DNA of 55,579 bases, from assembly GCF_000210095.1 (NCBI RefSeq), contig NC_021039.1:9827-65405 (forward strand). Reading direction: 5' to 3'. Every line of letters begins with the position of its first letter. Within the stretch, counting starts at the first letter, position 1. Origin of the DNA: Ruminococcus champanellensis 18P13 = JCM 17042 (lineage in GTDB: Bacteria; Bacillota; Clostridia; Oscillospirales; Ruminococcaceae). The notes under the pieces were generated by a model. It was not told where the DNA came from. It worked only from the letters and a program-made list of their open reading frames with translations, and did no database searches. Of this stretch, positions 49,772-55,579 are shown piece after piece. The position numbers and the translations under genes are program-made.

Positions 49772-51517
49772 CTAGTTTTTGTTTCTGGCTTGATTGACTA
49801 TGGAAAGCAGATCATCGTCAGAAAGTTGATCTGCATTGATTTTTTCGTGTTCCTTTGCCTGGAGCAGCAGACGGATGCAGTCGTTCAGGGTATCCGCCGT
49901 CAGAGCCACCTCTGCATTGTGTGCCATGATTCCTGTTATTCTGCCCATTTCCGCATCCGAGCATGCGTCCCGGAACATGGAAACGGAAAAGGTGTCTGTT
50001 TCCGGCATGCGTTCACAGAAAACCTCATAGATTTTCCGGTGCAGACTGGTGAAGAAATGCTCCGGCTTTAAACGCTTTTCCACCTCCGGCAGCAAGTCCG
50101 GATGCAGGAACAGATACGCCAGAATCTGCTCCTCTGCTTTTGCTTCCCGCTGGTACTGGGGGGCTTCCGGGTTCAGTTCATCTCGGAAGGAGGATTTTGC
50201 CATCATGGCGTTCCAGCTTTGCTTTTTTTCGGTGTAGTAGCTTTTACGCAGCTGTGCCTTGACCTGGGAATGGAGTATGTCCAGGCTGATTTCCTCCTCC
50301 TTGGCGATTCTGGACAGGTATACTTCCCGTTCCATTTCGTTCCGGATGCCGGCAAGTACCTGCACCGTTCGCCGGAGGAAGTCGATTTTGCCCTGCTCTG
50401 TGGCAAGATCCAGACCCTCCCGGCATCGGGCAAGCTCAAAGTTGATGGCACCGCCGGAGTTATCCAGCAGCAGTTTGAACCGGGTGGCACCGAATTTCCG
50501 GATGTACTCGTCCGGGTCCTTTGCGTCCTGCACCTTGAGGATCCGGGTGTGGAGCCCTGCCTCGCTGAGCAGATTGATCGCCCGGTGGGTGGCATTCTGT
50601 CCGGCAGAATCGCTGTCATAGCACAGCACTACCTCTGTGGCGTACTGCGCCATGATCCGCGCTTGTTCCGCAGTCAGCGCCGTGCCCAGGGTGGCGACCA
50701 CCTGCTCAAAGCCAGCCTGGTTGATGGCGATTACGTCCATGTAGCCCTCTGCCAGGATCAGCTGCTTCACGTTTGCATTCTTTGCAAAGTTCAGGGAAAA
50801 CAGATTCCGGCTTTTTTTGAACACGGGGGTGTCGCCACTATTCAGATATTTGGGACCTTCCCCTTCGATGAGTCTGCCGCCGAAGGCGATCACATTGCCC
50901 CGCAGGTCAATGATGGGGAACATGACACGCTCCCGGAAAAAGTCGAAGCAGCCCCGGGCGTTTTGCCGGATCAGTCCGGCAGAGAGCATCTCCTCCCGGG
51001 TAAAGCCCAGACCTTCCAGATGCTTCATCAGTCCGTCCCATGCGGCAGGGGCATAGCCAATGGCATATTTCTTGATGGCCTTGGGGGTCAGTCCACGCTG
51101 GACGGCGTATTGCAGCCCACGCTTGTCCTGCCCCTGGAGCAGATTCCGGTAAAAGAAGTTGGCGGCTTCCCGGTTCATTTCCAGGATTCGCAGTTTCAGC
51201 TTCGCCCCGTCCTTGTTCAGGTCGTTTTCCGGCATTTCCAGTCCGCCCCGTTCCGCCAGCAGCTTGATGGCTTCGTAGGTGTCCAGGTTTTCGATCTGCT
51301 TGGTGAAGGTGATGACATCTCCGCCGGCGCCGCATCCAAAGCAGTAAAAGCTCTGAGTACCGGTGTATACTGTGCAGGATGGGGTTTTCTCCGAGTGAAA
51401 GGGGCAAAGGCATTTATAGTTGCTGCCGCTGCGAATCAGATGCACATAGCGACCCATGGTGGTGTCAATGGGGTTTGCCAGCTTCAGCTGGTAGATAAAT
51501 TCGTCCGGCAACGGCAT
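49772..51517 (-). CDS. dnaG: DNA primase
   Basis: 581 residues. N-terminal zinc-binding CHC2 domain ([30 protein letters not shown]). RNA polymerase core with TOPRIM motifs [17 protein letters not shown] and [14 protein letters not shown]. The C-terminal helicase-interaction domain has the DnaB-binding type helices ([28 protein letters not shown]). ATG 51517 is preceded by AGGTGA, whose TGA is the dgt stop, so the genes are translationally coupled. Confidence 0.96.
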   Translation of the reverse strand: MPLPDEFIYQLKLANPIDTTMGRYVHLIRSGSNYKCLCPFHSEKTPSCTVYTGTQSFYCFGCGAGGDVITFTKQIENLDTYEAIKLLAERGGLEMPENDLNKDGAKLKLRILEMNREAANFFYRNLLQGQDKRGLQYAVQRGLTPKAIKKYAIGYAPAAWDGLMKHLEGLGFTREEMLSAGLIRQNARGCFDFFRERVMFPIIDLRGNVIAFGGRLIEGEGPKYLNSGDTPVFKKSRNLFSLNFAKNANVKQLILAEGYMDVIAINQAGFEQVVATLGTALTAEQARIMAQYATEVVLCYDSDSAGQNATHRAINLLSEAGLHTRILKVQDAKDPDEYIRKFGATRFKLLLDNSGGAINFELARCREGLDLATEQGKIDFLRRTVQVLAGIRNEMEREVYLSRIAKEEEISLDILHSQVKAQLRKSYYTEKKQSWNAMMAKSSFRDELNPEAPQYQREAKAEEQILAYLFLHPDLLPEVEKRLKPEHFFTSLHRKIYEVFCERMPETDTFSVSMFRDACSDAEMGRITGIMAHNAEVALTADTLNDCIRLLLQAKEHEKINADQLSDDDLLSIVNQARNKN

Positions 51518-51521
51518 AGGC

Positions 51522-52517
51522 TCACCTGCTTCCCCAGGACTGTGGGATGAAGATCTGCTGGTATAGATCTACAGCGTATCCATCCGTCATGCCGGAAATA
51601 TAGTCGCAAACCGCCCGGTGCAGATCAAACCGCCGGAGGATCTGCTTGTATTCATCCGGCATTTTTTCCGGGTGCTTGATGAAATAGCCGTAGAGCTTTT
51701 CCACCAGCCCCTTTGCCTTTTCCTCCTCCGCCTTTGCCACCGGGTTGGTGTATACGTTGGAAAACAGAAAGGTGCGAAGCGCATCGTGGGCGGCTTTGAT
51801 GGGTTTGGTCATGCGGATCTCATCCGGACCGTTTTCAATGACGGATGCTACCATGGTGGTGATCCGCTGGGATTTGTCCGTTCCCAGCACGGCGGTCAGG
51901 TGACTGGGCAGATCCGCCGGTGTCAGGATCCCTGCCCGGGTGGCGTCTTCAATGTCGTGATTGATGTAGGCGATTTTATCTGACAGCCGGACAATGTTGC
52001 CCTCACGGGTGGCGGCAATTTTATTGGTGTGACATGCGATGCCGTTTTTGACCTCAAAGGTCAGATTCAGTCCCTGCCCCTTCTTTTCCAGGTAATGCAC
52101 CACCCGGACGCTTTGCAGGTAATGCTTGAAGCCATAGGGGCAGATCTCATCCAGAATGGCTTCTCCGGAATGACCGAAGGGAGAATGCCCCAGGTCATGC
52201 CCCAGGGCAATGGCCTCTGTCAGATCCTCATTCAGGCGAAGCGCTCTGGCAATGGTGCGGGCAATCTGAGCGACCTCCAGGGTGTGGGTCAGCCGGGTTC
52301 GGTAATGATCCCCCACCGGGGAGAGAAACACCTGTGTTTTTCGCTTGAGTCGCCGGAAGGCGTTACAGTGGAGGATCCGATCCCGGTCACGCTGAAATTC
52401 CGTCCGGTAGGGGCATTTGGGCTCCGGGCGGCTGCGTTTGGCGTTTCCCACGCAGGTGCATGCGTAGGGGCTTAGCGTGCCAAGCTCCAGAATTTCCGTC
52501 TGTTCACGAATGGTCAT
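51522..52517 (-). CDS. dgt: Deoxyguanosine triphosphate triphosphohydrolase-like protein
   Basis: 331 residues, HD superfamily. Metal-binding residues in RTRLTHTLEVAQIARTIARA and AIALGHDLGHSPFGHSGEA, and later VRLSDKIAYINHDIEDATRA (Asp). It hydrolyses dNTPs to nucleosides and triphosphate. Short Firmicutes form, commonly found upstream of dnaG. GGAGGG lies 5 nt before the ATG. The region upstream (52518-52602) is very AT-rich (TATATATATA) and probably holds the operon promoter, although no clear -35 is seen. Confidence 0.93.
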   Translation of the reverse strand: MTIREQTEILELGTLSPYACTCVGNAKRSRPEPKCPYRTEFQRDRDRILHCNAFRRLKRKTQVFLSPVGDHYRTRLTHTLEVAQIARTIARALRLNEDLTEAIALGHDLGHSPFGHSGEAILDEICPYGFKHYLQSVRVVHYLEKKGQGLNLTFEVKNGIACHTNKIAATREGNIVRLSDKIAYINHDIEDATRAGILTPADLPSHLTAVLGTDKSQRITTMVASVIENGPDEIRMTKPIKAAHDALRTFLFSNVYTNPVAKAEEEKAKGLVEKLYGYFIKHPEKMPDEYKQILRRFDLHRAVCDYISGMTDGYAVDLYQQIFIPQSWGSR

Positions 52518-52602
52518 GGTATCCCTCCAGTCCAGGGCATTTTATCTTCACTATATATATACTTTATAAATTCATTTTTCCCTTTTTCCGACCGGGATTT
52601 CT

Positions 52603-52626
52603 TTAAGGCAACACGGAAGAAAAGTC
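52603..52626. repeat. Dispersed short repeat, copy 5 (partial), at the yigZ stop
   Basis: TTAAGGCAACACGG at 52603-52616 matches the repeat start (TTAAGGCAATACCG). On the coding strand it provides the final codons GTG TTG CCT TAA of yigZ. Confidence 0.35.
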
Positions 52627-53235
52627 CCGGTAACCCGCATCCTCCAGAGAGACAGTGATGGTACCGTTGGACAGGTCGATCAGACGGTCACAGAGGGACT
52701 GTGCCTGTTCTTCCAGCACCAGGAGGGTGACGGTGACTGCATCGGTGAACTGGGTATCGGTGATGATAACCGGGTCGGATGCCAGGGCGAACTGGAGCCT
52801 GCCGTAGAAGGTATAGTCGCACTGGATGGTCATGGAACGGCAGGCGCACATTTCCATGATCTGCGCATCCCGGAGCGCCTGGGCACAGGCTTGACCATAT
52901 GCCCGTACCAAGCCGTTGGCACCCAGCAGCACACCGCCGAAGATCCGGCTGACCACGCAGCACACATCCGTCAGACCCTGCTTGCGGATCACATCCAGTA
53001 CCGGCAGTCCGGCGGTGCCCTGTGGCTCTCCATCATCAGAGTAGCGGCTGATGTTCTGATCCCGCAGCACATAGGCGTACACATGATGCCGGGCTTTCCG
53101 GTAGGCTGCATGGGCATCCTGGATGCATGCGATTGCCTGTTCTGCGGTTTGCACCGGCGTAACAGCTGCGATGAATTCGGAACGCTTTTCGATCAGCGTC
53201 CGGGTACAGGGGGCAGCGATGGTTTTGTATTTCAT
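52603..53235 (-). CDS. YigZ/IMPACT family protein
   Basis: 210 residues. Conserved N-terminal domain: KRSEFIAAVTPV, KARHHVYAYVLRD, RYSDDGEPQGTAGLPVLDVI, VVSRIFGGVLLGANGLVRAY. The C-terminal domain (about 140-205) is the EF-G-domain-V-like DUF1949. Proteins of this family are linked to translation control in eukaryotes (IMPACT), while the bacterial role is unclear. AAAGGA lies 9 nt before the ATG. It lies immediately after the rpmE terminator, so read-through or a cryptic promoter is needed. Confidence 0.92.
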   Translation of the reverse strand: MKYKTIAAPCTRTLIEKRSEFIAAVTPVQTAEQAIACIQDAHAAYRKARHHVYAYVLRDQNISRYSDDGEPQGTAGLPVLDVIRKQGLTDVCCVVSRIFGGVLLGANGLVRAYGQACAQALRDAQIMEMCACRSMTIQCDYTFYGRLQFALASDPVIITDTQFTDAVTVTLLVLEEQAQSLCDRLIDLSNGTITVSLEDAGYRDFSSVLP

Positions 53236-53252
53236 GAGGCGATCCTTTCTGC

Positions 53253-53282
53253 AAAAGAAAAAGGACGACCGCAGTCGTCCTT
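53253..53282 (-). terminator. Intrinsic terminator after rpmE
   Basis: AAGGACGAC (53261-53269) and GTCGTCCTT (53274-53282) form a stem; leftward it is followed by TTTTTCTTTTG. Confidence 0.88.
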
Positions 53283-53286
53283 CCGC

Positions 53287-53490
53287 TTACTTATCCAGGT
53301 TGAAACGCTTCTTGAAGCGGTCAACACGTCCGCCGGTATCAACGAGCTTCTGCTTGCCGGTGAAGAACGGGTGGCACTTGGAGCAGATTTCGACCTTGAT
53401 ATCACCTACAGTGGAGCGAGTCTTCATTACGTTGCCGCAGTGGCAGGTAATGGTGCACTCCTCGAACTTCGGATGAATGCCTTCTTTCAT
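53287..53490 (-). CDS. rpmE: Ribosomal protein bL31 (zinc-binding type)
   Basis: 67 residues. [20 protein letters not shown] followed by [20 protein letters not shown]: the four Cys (CHC and CxxC) bind zinc. This is the normal C+ form, as opposed to the zinc-free paralogue. ATG 53490 has GAGGTG 6 nt upstream; the frame continues to 53523 but without a site. Single gene with its own promoter and terminator. Confidence 0.96.
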   Translation of the reverse strand: MKEGIHPKFEECTITCHCGNVMKTRSTVGDIKVEICSKCHPFFTGKQKLVDTGGRVDRFKKRFNLDK

Positions 53491-53580
53491 GATTGTCACC
53501 TCTTTATTCATAGTTGCAAACATGACAGCCCATCAGTTCACTTAGACAGTAGTGCCATGGAAGTTGCATTTAACCATAAC

Positions 53581-53609
53581 ATTATAGCACAGCTTCGGGC
53601 AAAATGCAA
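53581..53609 (-). promoter_or_regulatory. Sigma-A promoter of rpmE
   Basis: On the minus strand TTGCAT (53609-53604), 17-nt spacer, TATAAT (53586-53581). Confidence 0.85.
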
Positions 53610-53624
53610 GTCTTTTTTGAAATT

Positions 53625-55346
53625 TTATTGCAAAAGTCCGGAGAAATCCTCCTGGAGCTTTGCCTCCAGTGCAGCAGCGCTTGCCCGGTCTTTACCGGTG
53701 GTGGTGTAGTATGCCTTGATCTTGGGTTCTGTGCCGGAGGGGCGGATCACAACACTGGCACCGTCTGTCAGGGTGAATGCCAGTACATTGGATTTGGGCA
53801 GAGTCAGCTTGGTTACAGCACCGGTTTCCACGCAGGTGGAGATGCTCTGCTCGTAGTCTGCAATGTTGGTAACAGGCAGTCCGCCGATGGTCTTGGGGGG
53901 ATCATTCCGCAGTTGATCCATGATCTGCTGCATTTTCAGCATGCCGCTTTCGCCTTCAAACTGGAAGCTCTGCTGGCTGTGCAGGAACATGCCGTATTTT
54001 TCGTACAGGGCATCCCGAGCCTGGATCATGGTTATACCCTTTGTCCGGTAGTATGCAGCCATTTCCACAATCAGCATAGAGGCAACCACGGCATCCTTAT
54101 CCCGAACATAGGTTCCAGCCAGATAGCCATAGCTTTCCTCAAAGCCAAATACATAACGGGATTCTTCACCCTTCTTTTCCAAAAAGCCAATCTGTTCGCC
54201 GATGAACTTGAAGCCGGTGAGAACCTCGATGACCTCAACTCCGTATTCCTTGGCGATGGCACGAACCAGGTCAGTGGTTACGATGGTCTTGACAACTACC
54301 GGGTTTTTCGGCATCGTGCCCATCTGGGTGTGGGATGCGCAGATGTACTCAAAGAGCATAGCGCCCATTTCGTTGCCGGAAATCAAAGCGTAACCGCCGT
54401 TTCCGTCCGGTACAGCGATGCCCACACGGTCAGCATCCGGATCCGTTGCCAGCAGGAGATCCGGTTTGCAGGTTTCGCAAAGCTTCAGACCCAGTGCCAG
54501 AGCCTCCCGGATTTCCGGGTTCGGGAAGGGACAGGTGGTGAAATGGCCGTCCGGGTTTTCCTGTTCCGGAACAACGGTCACGTCGGTAATACCGATCTTC
54601 TTGAGAATGGTGCGGACAGGCTTGTTGCCGGTGCCGTTCAGAGGCGTATAAACTACCTTCAGACCACTGGATGCGCAAAGATCCGTGTGAATGCCCTGTT
54701 TGAGGACATTTTCAAAATATGCATCCAGTACATCCTGCTCAATGTAGGAGATCATGCCGTTGGCGAGACCTTCTTCAAAGGTGATGGTCTTTACATCGTC
54801 AAACATCTGGTGAGCTTCGATATAGTCGGTGACTCTCTGTGCAGCATCCAGAGTCAGCTGGCAGCCATCGCTACCGTATACTTTATATCCATTGTATTTG
54901 GAGGGGTTGTGGCTGGCAGTGATAACGATGCCCGCATCGCAGTGCAGCTGACGTACTGCAAAAGACAGCATAGGCGTGGGCATCAGTTCCTTGTAAATGT
55001 GGACGTGAATGCCGTTTGCAGCCAGGACAGCTGCTGCCGTCTGGGCAAAGACAGTGGACTTGATCCGGCTGTCATAGGCAATGGCAACAGATGGGTTCTG
55101 AAAATCTGCGTTTACATAATCCGCAAGTCCCTGAGTTGCCCGGCGGATGGTGTAAATGTTCAGCCGGTTGCAGCCCGCACCGATTACACCCCGCAGACCG
55201 CCGGTGCCGAAGGCCAGATCCCGATAAAAGCGATCCTGGATGGCATCTGCGTCGTCTGCAATCTGTTTGAGCTCTATCTGAAGATCCGCATCATCTACGG
55301 CCTTCTCACACCAAAGGTGATATAAATCCTTTTCCATCGTATTCAT
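53625..55346 (-). CDS. Phosphoglucomutase/phosphomannomutase family enzyme
   Basis: 573 residues, four-domain alpha-D-phosphohexomutase of the long PgcA-like type. GTGGLRGVIGAGCNRLN (domain 1); phosphoserine loop VITASHNPSKYNGYKVYG; metal loop LLATDPDADRVGIAV; sugar-specificity loop FGFEESYGYLAGTYVRDKD; phosphate loop VIRPSGTEPKIKAYY. The GEESYG-type loop (FEESYG) favours glucose/mannose substrates. It interconverts hexose 1- and 6-phosphates. AGGAGG lies 8 nt before the ATG. Confidence 0.95.
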   Translation of the reverse strand: MNTMEKDLYHLWCEKAVDDADLQIELKQIADDADAIQDRFYRDLAFGTGGLRGVIGAGCNRLNIYTIRRATQGLADYVNADFQNPSVAIAYDSRIKSTVFAQTAAAVLAANGIHVHIYKELMPTPMLSFAVRQLHCDAGIVITASHNPSKYNGYKVYGSDGCQLTLDAAQRVTDYIEAHQMFDDVKTITFEEGLANGMISYIEQDVLDAYFENVLKQGIHTDLCASSGLKVVYTPLNGTGNKPVRTILKKIGITDVTVVPEQENPDGHFTTCPFPNPEIREALALGLKLCETCKPDLLLATDPDADRVGIAVPDGNGGYALISGNEMGAMLFEYICASHTQMGTMPKNPVVVKTIVTTDLVRAIAKEYGVEVIEVLTGFKFIGEQIGFLEKKGEESRYVFGFEESYGYLAGTYVRDKDAVVASMLIVEMAAYYRTKGITMIQARDALYEKYGMFLHSQQSFQFEGESGMLKMQQIMDQLRNDPPKTIGGLPVTNIADYEQSISTCVETGAVTKLTLPKSNVLAFTLTDGASVVIRPSGTEPKIKAYYTTTGKDRASAAALEAKLQEDFSGLLQ

Positions 55347-55409
55347 TATGCATACCTCCTGAATAACTGAAAATCACAGCCGATTCACATGCGGCACCGA
55401 TTCCTATAT

Positions 55410-55438
55410 ATTATAGCACAAACAAACGAAAATGAAAA
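55410..55438 (-). promoter_or_regulatory. Promoter of the phosphoglucomutase gene
   Basis: On the minus strand TTTTCA (55438-55433), 17-nt spacer, TATAAT (55415-55410). Confidence 0.7.
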
Positions 55439-55511
55439 GGGGATTTTGAAAAAATAATGAGGAGAAGGGATGGAAAAAGGGAATCGACAGGGTTCAACGG
55501 CTGTTTGCATA

Positions 55512-55573
55512 TTTATATAGTATACGACACGGTGTATAATTATTCAAGAAGACTGTTTACACACATTGTGTAA
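55512..55573 (+). promoter_or_regulatory. Rightward promoter with palindromic operator at window edge
   Basis: TTTATA (55512-55517), 17-nt spacer, TATAAT (55535-55540). Ten to fifteen nt after the expected start site lies a perfect palindrome TTACACA-CAT-TGTGTAA (55557-55573), a good place for a repressor. The gene lies outside the window. Confidence 0.55.
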
Positions 55574-55579
55574 CATTTC

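Noticed and set aside
53604-55325. Long plus-strand open frame opposite the phosphohexomutase gene
   Set aside because: Shadow frame almost co-extensive with a well-conserved enzyme.

Overview
The window reads as a chromosome segment of a Gram-positive anaerobe of the Ruminococcus/Oscillospiraceae type (inference). Supporting signs are two secreted proteins with dockerin modules (cellulosome-style assembly), AAAGGAG-type ribosome binding sites, consensus sigma-A promoters spaced by 17 bp, moderately high GC, and Clostridia families such as DUF951, SpoIIGA/SigE and a DUF4956/VTC pair. No rRNA, tRNA, CRISPR array, insertion sequence or prophage was recognised.

Layout. 1-6.5 kb: a divergent locus with a VTC-type (polyphosphate polymerase-like) protein, a DUF4956 membrane protein and a DUF4353 lipoprotein on the left, and a dockerin-bearing DUF4353 protein on the right. 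Both directions share a mirrored 18-nt operator and promoter design. 6.6-11.2 kb: a leftward operon with a small membrane protein, a 2-hydroxyacid dehydrogenase, proB, proA and a single-pass membrane protein. 11.3-16 kb: a small membrane protein and a divergent second type IIA topoisomerase pair. 16.3-23.7 kb: a clostripain-type lipoprotein, a small DUF6514-like gene surrounded by Spo0A-type boxes and preceded by a structured leader, and a large papain-like dockerin protease. 23.8-27.9 kb: glyA, rarA, an S1-domain protein and a small unknown gene. 28-32.6 kb: an operon DUF951-prfA-sua5-coaE-M18 aminopeptidase. 32.7-34.3 kb: spoIIGA-sigE. 34.3-35.8 kb: coaX with an ECF S component.

36-48.2 kb is the most interesting block. 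It is one long co-directional cluster that appears to encode uptake and complete reductive breakdown of a pyrimidine: an ABC transporter (ATPase, two permeases, binding protein), dihydropyrimidinase, PreA-type dihydropyrimidine dehydrogenase, a PucR regulator, a class III aminotransferase, a small unknown protein, an M20 beta-ureidopropionase-like hydrolase and an iron-type alcohol dehydrogenase. The expected route is uracil to dihydrouracil, N-carbamoyl-beta-alanine, beta-alanine, malonate semialdehyde and 3-hydroxypropionate. Three features are unusual. The binding protein has its two NMT1/THI5 halves in swapped order (apparent circular permutation). PreA carries a PreT/DPD-like cysteine-rich N-terminal domain, but no PreT flavoprotein is present. 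A perfect-consensus promoter is followed within about 20 nt by a strong intrinsic terminator.

48.2-55.6 kb: a GyrI-like protein, then the leftward housekeeping set dgt-dnaG-rpoD, yigZ, rpmE and a phosphoglucomutase-type enzyme. A promoter and palindrome at the right edge belong to a gene outside the window. A short dispersed repeat (about 24 nt, core AAGGCAATRCCGCA) occurs about five times and supplies the stop codon of two genes.
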